Shown here piece after piece: positions 7,296-15,029 of a DNA stretch of 30,286 bases. How positions within the stretch are numbered: the stretch's first letter is position 1; every line of letters starts with the position of its first letter. The DNA lies in NCBI GenBank assembly GCA_937883885.1, contig CAKZXL010000499.1, positions 1 to 30,286 of the forward strand, given 5' to 3'. Source of the stretch: an uncultured Aquincola sp. GTDB taxonomy: Bacteria; Pseudomonadota; Gammaproteobacteria; Burkholderiales; Burkholderiaceae. Below the pieces are notes generated by a model. It saw only the letters and a program-made list of their open reading frames with translations. It searched no databases and was not told where the DNA came from. A program made the translations under genes and the position numbers.

Positions 7296-8490
7296 CCGTC
7301 TGGCCGGTGAAGTCCTCCCACCGGCGCACGATCACATCCACGTACTTCGGATCGAGTTCGATCAGCCGCGCGACGCGCCCCGACTTTTCGGCCGCAATCA
7401 GCGTTGTGCCAGAACCACCGAACGGATCGAGCACTACGTTACCCGGGCGGCTCGAATTGCGGATGGCTCGCTCGACCAGCTCCACCGGCTTCATCGTCGG
7501 ATGCAGATCGTTCTTCTGCGGCTTCTTGATAGCCCACACGTCGCCCTGATCGCGGTCACCACACCAGTGGCGTTGCGCACCCTCAGGCCATCCGTACAGG
7601 ATCGGTTCGTACTGGCGCTGGTAGTCGGCACGGCCCAGCGTGAAGGTGTTCTTGGCCCAGATGATGAACGTCGACCACTTGCCACCGGCGGCACGAAAGG
7701 CGGCCTGCAGCACATCCAGCTCGCTGGATGACATCGCCACATAGATACCGCCCCGGCAGTTCGCCACGGTGGGCGTCAATGCTGCCAACAGGAAGTCGTA
7801 GAAACCATCGCCCAAGTTGTCGTTGAGGATCGCGCGATCCTTGCCGCGCATCTTGTCCTTCGCACTGTTGGCGTAGTTCACGTTGTACGGCGGGTCGGTG
7901 AAGACCATGTCTGCCACTGTGCCTTGCATCAACCGCTCGTAGCTCTCGGTCACGGTCGAGTCGCCGCACAGCAGTCGGTGCTGGCCCATGATCCAGACAT
8001 CGCCCGGGCGCGAGATGGGTGTCTCGCCAACCTCCGGTACCGCGTCCTCATCGGTCTGGCCCTCATTGTCCGGCTCGTCGCCCGCGATCAGTTCGGCCAG
8101 CGCGTCGGCGTCGAAGCCGGTGATGTCCAGATCGAAACCTTCCAGCTGCAGGGCCTCCAGCTCGATCCGCAACATCGCGTCATCCCAGCCAGCGTTCTCC
8201 GCGATGCGGTTGTCTGCGATGACCAAGGCGCGGCGCTGGGTCGGGCTCAGGTGATCAAGGACGACCACGGGCACGATCTCCAGCCCGAGTTTCTGGGCGG
8301 CGGCCAGCCGACCGTGGCCAGCAACGATGATGCCGTCGCTGCCCGCCAGGATCGGATTGGTGAATCCGAACTCGGCAATGCTCGCTGCGATCTGCGCCAC
8401 CTGATCTTCGGAGTGGGTGCGCGCGTTGCGGGCGTAGGGCAGCAGCTTGGCGGTCGGCCACTGCTCGATCTTGTCGGCCAGCCAGTTCAT
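7255..8490 (-). CDS. ParB-domain/DNA methyltransferase fusion (DPPY type)
   Basis: The 411-residue protein has two parts. Residues 10-130 form a ParB/Srx-like domain with LLPYARNARTHSEDQVAQIAASI, NPILAGSDGIIVAGHGRLAAAQKLGL and the ALVIADNR motif. The rest is a beta-class methyltransferase: motif IV DPPY at 199-202 and the S-adenosylmethionine-binding motif DPFGGSGTT at 355-363. DPPY in this class is usually linked to N6-adenine methylation. Phage orphan enzymes like this may protect DNA from host restriction or mark it. No restriction partner is present. The ATG at 8490 overlaps the stop of the paralogous upstream gene (ATGA), so the two form one unit. Confidence 0.93.
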   Translation of the reverse strand: MNWLADKIEQWPTAKLLPYARNARTHSEDQVAQIAASIAEFGFTNPILAGSDGIIVAGHGRLAAAQKLGLEIVPVVVLDHLSPTQRRALVIADNRIAENAGWDDAMLRIELEALQLEGFDLDITGFDADALAELIAGDEPDNEGQTDEDAVPEVGETPISRPGDVWIMGQHRLLCGDSTVTESYERLMQGTVADMVFTDPPYNVNYANSAKDKMRGKDRAILNDNLGDGFYDFLLAALTPTVANCRGGIYVAMSSSELDVLQAAFRAAGGKWSTFIIWAKNTFTLGRADYQRQYEPILYGWPEGAQRHWCGDRDQGDVWAIKKPQKNDLHPTMKPVELVERAIRNSSRPGNVVLDPFGGSGTTLIAAEKSGRVARLIELDPKYVDVIVRRWEDFTGQTAIREAADQELCAI

Positions 8491-9902
8491 ACCATCACCT
8501 CGATGTCAGAGGTCGTGGTGCGCTCGGCGGCGACCTGCTCGAAGGATTGACCGGTGGCGATCAAGCTGACCGGCACACCGGGGTGGTTCTGCTGGAAGCG
8601 TTTGATGGCGACGTCCACGTACTCCGGCGCGATTTCCACGCTGCGGCAGACTCGGCCCGTGCGCTCGGCCGCCAGCATCGTGGTGCCGCTGCCGCCGAAG
8701 GGTTCGAACACGATGTCGCCAGCGTCGCTGTAGGCCTCGATCACGAACTCCGGGAGTGCGACCGGGAACACAGCGGGGTGGTCGATGTCCTGACCGATCT
8801 TGCCCTTGTGGCGCATCACGCGGATTACGCTGTCGGGGATGCGGGTGTCCTGCGTCGGCAGGCCCTTGTGCGTCCAGCCACCGACTTCGCCGTCCTTGCC
8901 CCGCATCGCCGTGGACGAGCCATCGGCGCGCAGGTGCGATTCCTGCCCGGCGTGCTTGCAGGGCACGATCTTGTTCGGCTTGCGGCTCTCGCGGTTGAAG
9001 TGGAAAACGAACTCAAAGCTCGGCGCGAATCGACCCGCCCAGTCGCCTGGCATCCCCGGCCCCTGATCCCAGACGTACCACGCAAAGCGCCGCCAGCCCT
9101 GGCTGCGCATCCAGCCGAGCCACGCGTCCCAATACGGGATCACTTCGTTGTCGCGGTGGATGAGCCCGAGGTTGACCAGCACCTGTCCGTCGGCCGCCAT
9201 CGGCAGGTGCGCGAACACGCCGCGCATCAGGCCATCCCAATCGGTGATGCCGCCCGAGGTGTAGTCGCGCTGGTTGCCGTAGGGCGGCGAGGTGAAGCAC
9301 AGGCGAGCGGCATTGCCGTCCATCAGTGCCTCGACCACGCCCCGGTCGGTGGCGTCGCCACAGATCAGGCGGTGCGACCCGATGGCCCAGACATCACCTG
9401 GACGGGACACCGCCACGACAGGGGTATCCGGTACGTCGTCCGCCGCATCCGGTTCGTCGGCATCAGGCTCCGGGTCGGTACCGGCGTCGGTCACCTCACC
9501 CGTGAGCAGCGCCTCGATCTCGGCATCCTCGAAACCCGTCAGCGCAAGGTCGTACCCGGCCTCGGACAGGTCGGCCAACTCCAGCGCCAGCATCTCCTCG
9601 TCCCAGCCCGCATCGAGCGCCAGCCGGTTGTCGGCGATCACCAGCGCGCGTTTCTGCGCGACGCTCAGGTGGGCCAGTTCGATCACCGGCACCTGATCCA
9701 GCCCCAGCTTGCGGGCAGCGGCCAGACGCCCGTGCCCGGCGATGATGCCGTTGTCGCCGTCGACGAGGATCGGGTTCGTCCAGCCGTACTCGACGATGCT
9801 GGCCGCGATCTTGGCGATCTGACCCTCGGCGTGCGTGCGCGGATTGCGGGCGTAGGGAATCAGCGCCTCGACCTTGCGGTACTCGACGTTGAGCGTGTTC
9901 AA
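8487..9902 (-). CDS. ParB-domain/DNA methyltransferase fusion (SPPY type)
   Basis: This 471-residue protein has the same two-part layout as its neighbour. The N-terminal ParB-like domain shows LIPYARNPRTHAEGQIAKIAASI, GIIAGHGRLAAARKLGL and ALVIADNR. The catalytic part carries motif IV as TSPPY (residues 204-208) rather than DPPY and, near the C-terminus, EPFGGSGTT. SPPY is the usual signature of N4-cytosine methyltransferases, so the pair may modify two different bases; that specificity is inferred from family knowledge. An acidic linker (PEPDADEPDAADD) joins the domains. The start is a TTG at 9902 with AGGA upstream; I saw no better ATG or GTG. A terminator-like hairpin lies just upstream. 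Confidence 0.91.
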   Translation of the reverse strand: MNTLNVEYRKVEALIPYARNPRTHAEGQIAKIAASIVEYGWTNPILVDGDNGIIAGHGRLAAARKLGLDQVPVIELAHLSVAQKRALVIADNRLALDAGWDEEMLALELADLSEAGYDLALTGFEDAEIEALLTGEVTDAGTDPEPDADEPDAADDVPDTPVVAVSRPGDVWAIGSHRLICGDATDRGVVEALMDGNAARLCFTSPPYGNQRDYTSGGITDWDGLMRGVFAHLPMAADGQVLVNLGLIHRDNEVIPYWDAWLGWMRSQGWRRFAWYVWDQGPGMPGDWAGRFAPSFEFVFHFNRESRKPNKIVPCKHAGQESHLRADGSSTAMRGKDGEVGGWTHKGLPTQDTRIPDSVIRVMRHKGKIGQDIDHPAVFPVALPEFVIEAYSDAGDIVFEPFGGSGTTMLAAERTGRVCRSVEIAPEYVDVAIKRFQQNHPGVPVSLIATGQSFEQVAAERTTTSDIEVMV

Positions 9903-9922
9903 AGATGATGTCCTGAAAATAG

Positions 9923-9954
9923 AAAACCCGCCGACGAAGCCGTGGGCGGGTTTT
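9923..9954 (-). terminator. Probable intrinsic terminator
   Basis: The arms AAAACCCGCC (9923-9932) and GGCGGGTTTT (9945-9954) are perfect complements of 10 bp around a 12-base loop. On the minus strand the second arm ends in four T followed by CTATTTTC. It would stop transcripts from the early operon before the methyltransferase genes. The symmetry means it could also act on the plus strand. Confidence 0.65.
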
Positions 9955-9963
9955 GGGGTTAGT

Positions 9964-10012
9964 GCGAACTGGCGGCATGCGAACTGCGAACCGTGCGAAC
10001 CTTGGTTCGCAC
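9964..10012. repeat. GCGAAC repeat cluster with 9-bp inverted repeat
   Basis: GCGAAC occurs at 9964, 9979, 9986 and 9995, and its inverse GTTCGC at 10005. The last two form a perfect inverted repeat: GTGCGAACC (9993-10001), TT, GGTTCGCAC (10004-10012). This looks like a protein-binding cluster; whether operator or origin is open. Confidence 0.7.
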
Positions 10013-10112
10013 CCAGACGCTAAAAAAGCGCCGCGCTCGCGCCTCCCGCATTGCTTTCTGGCCAGGAAGGACCCGTGGCAATGGGGCGTGGCCATCGCGG
10101 GCTGGAAACGAC

Positions 10113-10140
10113 GAAGGCCACAGACTGTGCTGTGGCCTTC
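10113..10140. terminator. 11-bp perfect hairpin, possible terminator
   Basis: GAAGGCCACAG (10113-10123) pairs with CTGTGGCCTTC (10130-10140) around a 6-base loop. It lies about 140 bp downstream of the last early-operon gene. No long T-run follows on either strand, so it may be a factor-assisted terminator or an RNA-stabilising 3' hairpin. Confidence 0.5.
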
Positions 10141-10278
10141 AGACGTACTTCGCTCGCGAGATTAGCCGTAATACTAGCGAAAAACTCTCCAGATGTTGCA
10201 CGCCGAAAAGTCGTCAAAACCCTCAGCGGTCCGCAGGATTCAGATTGGCTTTGCAACGGCTCGCAACTACACGCAACG

Positions 10279-10683
10279 TCAGCGCGAATTGGCTACCGCT
10301 GCCTGTCTCTTCGCCGCTTGCAGCTGCTCGACCACGATCGCCAGTGCTGCCTGCCAGCGACGCCAGGCAGTGGTCCGGTCACAGGCGAAGCGGCAACAGA
10401 TATCTTTCCACGGGTACCGCTGTGCCCGCATCCAGACGAGGTGTCGCTGTTCCTCCTCAAGCCACTGGACCCACCGCATGGTCTCCAGCATCCGGTCGAT
10501 GGCCGCAGGGTCGGGAGGAAAGCGGTAGACCGGTGGCTCTGCGCCGAGGTTTTCCCATGGCATGCGTTTGATCGCCGGCCAGCAGTTGAAGTAGCCCTGC
10601 ACGCGAACCGGAGGAAGGCGGTGGGCAGTTCGTGCGGCCTCGATGAACCGGTCGGCCACGGTTTCGATCGTCCACTCAGCCAT
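10279..10683 (-). CDS. DUF6362-like protein with HTH
   Basis: The 134-residue protein starts MAEWTIETVADRFIEAARTAHRLPPVRVQGYFNCWPAIKR. This A-x-R-LPPVRVQGYFN-x-WP block is, from memory, the mark of the DUF6362 family of phage proteins. The C-terminal half has RYPWKDICCRFACDRTTAWRRWQAAL, a clear helix-turn-helix in the style of sigma-factor region 4 or small transposase-type DNA-binding units. A regulatory role late in the early operon is plausible but unproven. It is the last gene of the operon; the ATG at 10683 overlaps the stop of the previous gene. Confidence 0.8.
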   Translation of the reverse strand: MAEWTIETVADRFIEAARTAHRLPPVRVQGYFNCWPAIKRMPWENLGAEPPVYRFPPDPAAIDRMLETMRWVQWLEEEQRHLVWMRAQRYPWKDICCRFACDRTTAWRRWQAALAIVVEQLQAAKRQAAVANSR

Positions 10684-10888
10684 GTCGACGCTCCTTCGAC
10701 CCGTACAGCCGATCGCCGATCCGGCGCAGCAGTTCGCGTTCGACCCAGTCGAGTCGCGTGTCGTCGGGCGAGATCACCAGGATCTGCTGGTCGCGCCATC
10801 CTTCGCGCTTGATCTGCTCCGGATCGGGGCGCGGATCGGGCTGCAGTCGAGCCAGGGCACAGCGGTAGGCGTGAGTCGGAACCTTCAT
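10676..10888 (-). CDS. Hypothetical small phage protein
   Basis: I do not recognise this 70-residue protein. It begins MKVPTHAYRCALARLQPDPR and ends WVERELLRRIGDRLYGSKERRHG. It is charged and probably helical, with no motif of known function. The start is the ATG at 10888, preceded by AGGAGGTG on the minus strand, a near-ideal ribosome site. It begins 1 bp after the RuvC-like gene stop and overlaps the DUF6362-like start, so it is a genuine member of the operon. Confidence 0.72.
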   Translation of the reverse strand: MKVPTHAYRCALARLQPDPRPDPEQIKREGWRDQQILVISPDDTRLDWVERELLRRIGDRLYGSKERRHG

Positions 10889-10889
10889 C

Positions 10890-11669
10890 TCACACCTCCT
10901 GTGTCTCGACGGCCCACTGCAACAGCGCAATGGCATCGGCTTCGTTGTCGTCAGCCGGTGCGTGGCCACGCAACCGGGCGGCGCTGATCATCTGATCCTT
11001 GTTCGCGTTGCCCTTGCCGGTGGCGTGCTTCTTGATCGTGCCCACCGGAACGCCCTGGTACGGGATTTGGTGGTGCTCGCACCATGCGGTGAGGTGGGCC
11101 ATGAAGCCGCCGTAGGCGTGTGCCGCATCGACCCCGGCGTGGCGGCGCACCTCCTCGAAGTACACGGCGTCGATGCCGTCGCAGGACTGCTTGATCTCGG
11201 TGAGCCAGCGTTTGAATCGCAGGTAGCGCATGCCGCCACCCTCGAAGCGCTGCGGCTTGAAGGATTCCGATCCACTGGTCACTGCGCCATCGCGGTCGCG
11301 CAGTGCCCAGCCTGTCTGTGTGCCGAGATCCAATGCCAGGATCGAGGACAGGGATGGCCGCCGATGATCTGATCCCGGGTGGCCGGCAAGCCCCCTACGT
11401 AGAGTGGAGGGGCCATCTGGTCCCTCTCCTACGTAGTAGGAGGGGGAGTTTTCGCCAACTGGAGAATGGGAGAAAGTCCAGCAACCACGCGGGTTTGCGC
11501 CAGTTGGCAAGTTGGCATCGTTGCCATCTGCCAACTGCGGGTAATTTCCCGCAACACCCTGATTTACCTGGACTTCCAGTTGGCAGAGGTTTGCCAACTG
11601 CGGGTAGTTGGCAAGGAAATGGGTGCAGTTGGCAACGGCGCTGCCAACTGCCGATTGGGCAATGTTCAT
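10890..11669 (-). CDS. RuvC-like Holliday junction resolvase with long N-terminal extension
   Basis: The last 160 or so residues are a RuvC/RNase H-fold nuclease: ILALDLGTQTGWAL holds the first catalytic Asp, VYFEEVRRHAG the Glu, and DDNEADAIALLQWA the final acidic cluster. A VPVGTIKKHATGKGNANKDQM segment is typical of phage RuvC relatives. It would resolve branched DNA before packaging. The ATG at 11669 has GGAGG upstream and overlaps the primase stop (ATGA), so the start looks real. It adds about 95 residues of odd composition, including two NYPQLA units, encoded by the AGTTGGC repeat cluster. No good internal start precedes the nuclease domain. Confidence 0.85.
   Translation of the reverse strand: MNIAQSAVGSAVANCTHFLANYPQLANLCQLEVQVNQGVAGNYPQLADGNDANLPTGANPRGCWTFSHSPVGENSPSYYVGEGPDGPSTLRRGLAGHPGSDHRRPSLSSILALDLGTQTGWALRDRDGAVTSGSESFKPQRFEGGGMRYLRFKRWLTEIKQSCDGIDAVYFEEVRRHAGVDAAHAYGGFMAHLTAWCEHHQIPYQGVPVGTIKKHATGKGNANKDQMISAARLRGHAPADDNEADAIALLQWAVETQEV
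11454..11651. repeat. AGTTGGC iteron cluster, candidate replication origin
   Basis: Nine exact copies of AGTTGGC or its complement lie in under 200 bp. GCCAACT is at 11454, 11530, 11593 and 11643; AGTTGGC is at 11502, 11510, 11578, 11606 and 11627. Two pairs form perfect inverted repeats: TTGCCAACT (11591) with AGTTGGCAA (11606-11614), and GCAGTTGGCA (11625-11634) with TGCCAACTGC (11642-11651). The cluster lies next to the primase/helicase gene, a typical place for a phage origin. That function is inferred. Confidence 0.75.
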
Positions 11670-13855
11670 GAGGCCTCCGGGTCGTTCAGTTCGTCGTGGT
11701 AGACCCACACGTCGGGGTTCTCGACAGGCATCGAGGCGCCGGAATGCGGGCACTTGTAGTGGGTGGGGAGCACCGTGTGCTCGCGCATCGGCAGCTCGCC
11801 GGTGGCCGTGTCGACATCGCCAGCTGGCAAGCGCAGCACCATGCCTTCTACGCAGAGATAGCCGAACTTGGTGCGGCCGCTGGAGGGCAGACCGTAGTCA
11901 GCCGAGTTGCGGAAATACTTGATGTAGCCCTGCGTCGAGAGCGCGGAGACGCGTTCGCGGATGGTGCGCTCGCCGCCCAGGCCAGCCTTGCCCTCGAAGG
12001 ACTCCGCGAACTGGTTGGCGGTGTAGCAGCGCCCGTTGCCGGCCTCCTCGAACAGGATCTGAAGGATCGCGTCGCGTTTGCGGCGGCGCTCGGCATCCAG
12101 TCGCTCGCCGTAGTCCTTCATCACCAGCCGCTCGTTGGCATCGACCTCACGCCACTCACCGTTGATCTTGTCGACGTGCCGTTGCGGGATACCCGCGCCA
12201 TTGCGCAGCTCGAAGATGAGCTGGCGGGTCGTTCTGGTCTCGTCGGGCCTGAACAACAACATCCCGGTCGAGTAGTAGCCGCGCAGACTTCCCGCGCCGG
12301 CCAGTGCCTGGAACGGGTCCTCCTCGAACTGCTTCTTGCCGAGCTTCTTGGTGTGGTGGGCGAGGATGACGCCGGCGTCCGGATTCACTGCCTGGCGAAT
12401 GCGCTCCACCCGCTGGGACAGGAAGAACAGCATCGCGCCGTTGTCGTTCTCGCCACCGGCGTCACCGCCGTCGAAAACGTTGCGGATCGGATCGATGGCG
12501 ATGATGTCGGGAGGCTCGCCGCCGAAAGCCTGCGCGATTGCCGGGATCACCTGCGCCAGCCCTGCGTCATCGAGCACCAGCCGCAACTGCGGTGTGGCGA
12601 CGAAGTTGGCGCGGGCATCCAAAAGCCGGTGTGATGGCAGGCGCACATCCTTCACGCGCTCGCGAAGGTAGTGGTACTGGACCTCGGCCTGCAGGTAGAA
12701 CACGCGCAGCGGACGGGGTGGCTGCATGCCGAGGAATACAGCGCCTGCAGCCATGTGCGCCAGCCAAGACAGCAGGAAGTCGCTCTTGCCGACTTTCGGT
12801 GCGCCACCGAACACCAACATGCCAGCCGGTGTCAGCACGCGCGGAGCGATCAGATCGGGCGGCAGCGGCGAGTTGTCATCGAGCAGTTCGCCGAGCGTGA
12901 AGGTGGGCAGAGAGGGAGCCGCTGCCTTTACGATCCGTCGGTCACCCTGGGCGATGAATGCCGCGCAGTCGAAGCCCTCGTCGACAGCGTCTGCTGCATC
13001 CCACTTGGCCGGCTTGTCGGTCGGCGGCACCAAAATGGCCACGGATGCGCTGCCCGCCATCACGCAAGCGCGCGCTGCGCTCTCGGCGTAGTCCCAGCCG
13101 GGGGCATCCCGGTCCGGCCAGATGACCACGGATTTCCCGGCTAGTGGACGCCAGTCGGTCTTGTCGACTGGTGCCTTGGCGCCGTTCATCGCCGTGGTGG
13201 CCGCAATGCCGCAAGCAACCAATGCAGCCGCACATTTCTCGCCTTCGACCAGGACGACCTCTCGCGCTTTCGCGATGGCCGGTTGGTTGTAGAGCGGCCT
13301 GGGATCGGGTGCGCGCCACATGCGGGCACGCACATCCCAGGGGCGGTACTCTTTGCCTGTCGGCGGGTCATACCGGTAGACGCAGGCGATCAGCTCGCCA
13401 TCGGGAGTCAGGTAATCCCATTTGCCGGTGTAGGCGCCGAGGTCGTCCATCGGCATGCTGCGAACATCACGGCGCATCGGCGTGCCGACCGGGACAGCAA
13501 TGCCGAGCCATTGCCGGATCTCTCCAGCGATGCGTGGGAAGTCGCTGCGGGCGGAGCGGCCCTGCGAGCGCGCCCACAGATCAATGATGTCGCCGCCCTC
13601 GTCGGTGGAGAAGTCTTTCCACAGGCCTCGCCGTGGTCCGTCCAGCTCAACCACCAGACTCTTTCCCGGGTTGCCATCGACATCACCGACGTAGAACTTG
13701 CCACCCCGAATGCGCCCCTGCGGAAACAGGTAGTGGAGGACGGCCTCAAGTCGATCCAGCAAGCCAGCGCGCAAGGCATCGGTGTCGGAGGTCAGTTCGT
13801 CGCGCTGCTCGGGCGCGTCATTGAAGTCGAGCCAGATGATGTTGTCGGCCATCAT
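11666..13855 (-). CDS. Toprim-AAA primase/helicase (RepA-like ATPase)
   Basis: This protein of about 729 residues combines a Toprim domain (VVLVEGEKCAAALVACGI near 199-215 and VVIWPDRDAPGW near 242-253, giving the Glu and Asp-x-Asp metal ligands) with a RecA-like ATPase: Walker A GGAPKVGKS near 349-357 and a Walker B-like region at IIAIDPIRNVF. The C-terminus has a winged-helix-like stretch. The likely role is origin recognition or unwinding together with priming of phage DNA. No zinc-binding primase motif is seen at the N-terminus. The frame extends upstream to 14209, but that part overlaps the nuclease gene; the ATG at 13855 overlaps the nuclease stop (ATGA). Confidence 0.9.
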   Translation of the reverse strand: MMADNIIWLDFNDAPEQRDELTSDTDALRAGLLDRLEAVLHYLFPQGRIRGGKFYVGDVDGNPGKSLVVELDGPRRGLWKDFSTDEGGDIIDLWARSQGRSARSDFPRIAGEIRQWLGIAVPVGTPMRRDVRSMPMDDLGAYTGKWDYLTPDGELIACVYRYDPPTGKEYRPWDVRARMWRAPDPRPLYNQPAIAKAREVVLVEGEKCAAALVACGIAATTAMNGAKAPVDKTDWRPLAGKSVVIWPDRDAPGWDYAESAARACVMAGSASVAILVPPTDKPAKWDAADAVDEGFDCAAFIAQGDRRIVKAAAPSLPTFTLGELLDDNSPLPPDLIAPRVLTPAGMLVFGGAPKVGKSDFLLSWLAHMAAGAVFLGMQPPRPLRVFYLQAEVQYHYLRERVKDVRLPSHRLLDARANFVATPQLRLVLDDAGLAQVIPAIAQAFGGEPPDIIAIDPIRNVFDGGDAGGENDNGAMLFFLSQRVERIRQAVNPDAGVILAHHTKKLGKKQFEEDPFQALAGAGSLRGYYSTGMLLFRPDETRTTRQLIFELRNGAGIPQRHVDKINGEWREVDANERLVMKDYGERLDAERRRKRDAILQILFEEAGNGRCYTANQFAESFEGKAGLGGERTIRERVSALSTQGYIKYFRNSADYGLPSSGRTKFGYLCVEGMVLRLPAGDVDTATGELPMREHTVLPTHYKCPHSGASMPVENPDVWVYHDELNDPEAS

Positions 13856-14607
13856 GTCGAACTCCAACAGCGGTCCTGCCAGGGGCAGAACTTGCACTCG
13901 ACATGCGTTGGCGTGGTTGCATGGCGCGGCAGCAGTTCCTGGATGTCCGTTGCCGTGATGACCCGAACCGCGCGATCGGACATACGCTGCGCTAGGCCGC
14001 CGTCGAACGGCACCAGCTCGAACCAGATCTCCTCGGAGTCCTTGTTGATGGCAGTGAACAACGCCGGGTTCGCAGAGATGCCCGGAATGCTGGTCTCCAT
14101 GTAGGCCTGATAGATGGCCATTTGTGCGGCATAGACCGGTTTGGATTTGCTGACGCCGTGCTTGACCGTGTCCCGCCAGGACTTGTCGTTCATGGTCTTG
14201 CACTCCCACAGGGCCGGATAGCTCATTCCTAGCTCTGCGGGGCCACCGTTCAGCACGCCATCGACGTGCCCTTGGATGCGACCGCCCGCGACAGAAAAGC
14301 CGAACTGACCGCCGCTGGCCTTTTGCGTGTACAGATCGAATCCGGCCATGCGCAGCCAGCGGATGGCCAACTCTTCGAGGACATGGCCCACTTCGAAGAC
14401 ACGCAGAACGCGACCTGGCATGTCCCGGCCAGGATCGACCGGTGTCTGCAGATACTCGTATTGCAGTGCACGTTCGCAGGCAACGCCCAAGCGAGACGCA
14501 CCGAGATAGTTGCGCCGGGGTTGGTTGTCGCGTTCGGCGCTCAGTGCGGCGTCGATGAGCGCGCCGATCTGCTCATGGATCTTGGGGCGGTGATTGAAGT
14601 CCAGCAT
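13852..14607 (-). CDS. Cas4/RecB-like PD-(D/E)XK nuclease with Fe-S cysteines
   Basis: The 251-residue protein shows the nuclease core as GHVDG (Asp 116) and WECK (Glu 135, Lys 137). Four cysteines are placed as in Cas4/AddB-type iron-sulphur nucleases: Cys 44 early, then Cys 238, 241 and 247 in a CxxC-x5-C group at the C-terminus. It probably trims DNA ends or acts in recombination with the Sak4-like ATPase. No CRISPR genes are nearby, so this is a phage replication nuclease rather than an adaptation protein. The ATG at 14607 overlaps the previous gene's stop as TGATG. Confidence 0.9.
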   Translation of the reverse strand: MLDFNHRPKIHEQIGALIDAALSAERDNQPRRNYLGASRLGVACERALQYEYLQTPVDPGRDMPGRVLRVFEVGHVLEELAIRWLRMAGFDLYTQKASGGQFGFSVAGGRIQGHVDGVLNGGPAELGMSYPALWECKTMNDKSWRDTVKHGVSKSKPVYAAQMAIYQAYMETSIPGISANPALFTAINKDSEEIWFELVPFDGGLAQRMSDRAVRVITATDIQELLPRHATTPTHVECKFCPWQDRCWSST

Positions 14608-15029
14608 CAGAACGGCACCCCCGTCGAAGCAGGCTTACCCTGGCGGGCGAGTCGCTCCTCAAGAAAAGCGCGGTCCTTCTCCGCCATCCGCTCGTGCTCG
14701 ACGAGCATGTGTTCCTGGTAGGCGGTCACCACCACGTCGATCAGCATCAGCACTTCGTCTTTGCTGTAGTCCGCCAGCGGGCGCTGCATGCCGATGGAGC
14801 CCACATACTCACCCAGCGGGGCCAGGCAGGACGCCATGGCAGCCAGCTCCATGTCACTCGGGTCGATCATGTGACCTCCCGTCTTTTCCATGAGCCGTGA
14901 AAATGCGTTCTGACAGCGCATGGAGCAGAACACCCAGCGATCCGAGTAACGGCGTGGATCGCTGCGCGGCAGGCGTGGATTGAAGTAGCCGAAGCCCTTG
15001 GCTTTTCGGGAGCAGACTGCACATTTCAC
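14607..15029 (-). CDS. DUF6511 zinc-binding protein
   Basis: The 140-residue protein starts MKCAVCSRKAKGFGYFNPRLP, with DRWVFCSMRCQNAF about 30 residues on. The CxxC and CxxxC pairs make a small treble-clef or zinc-ribbon fold, which I recognise as the DUF6511 family, common in phage replication operons. The helical C-terminal part has LIDVVVTAYQEHMLVEHERMAEKDRAFLEERLA. Its function is unknown; DNA or protein binding is likely. Overlaps with both neighbours mark it as part of the early operon. Confidence 0.85.
   Translation of the reverse strand: MKCAVCSRKAKGFGYFNPRLPRSDPRRYSDRWVFCSMRCQNAFSRLMEKTGGHMIDPSDMELAAMASCLAPLGEYVGSIGMQRPLADYSKDEVLMLIDVVVTAYQEHMLVEHERMAEKDRAFLEERLARQGKPASTGVPF

Larger units (their letters stand above)
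9903..10278. other. Non-coding block with repeats and hairpins
   Basis: No credible gene is seen in these 376 bp. The block holds a terminator-like hairpin, a run of four direct GCGAAC repeats plus one inverted copy, and an 11-bp perfect hairpin, all listed separately. It separates the early operon on its right from the methyltransferase pair on its left, so a promoter for the methyltransferases is expected near 9905-10000, but I could not place it with confidence. Confidence 0.6.

Noticed and set aside
8547..9908. Open frame of 453 codons on the plus strand
   Set aside because: It is antisense to the SPPY methyltransferase gene, whose motifs are clear. The translation is rich in Arg, His, Asp and Val with no family features, typical of a shadow frame in GC-rich DNA.
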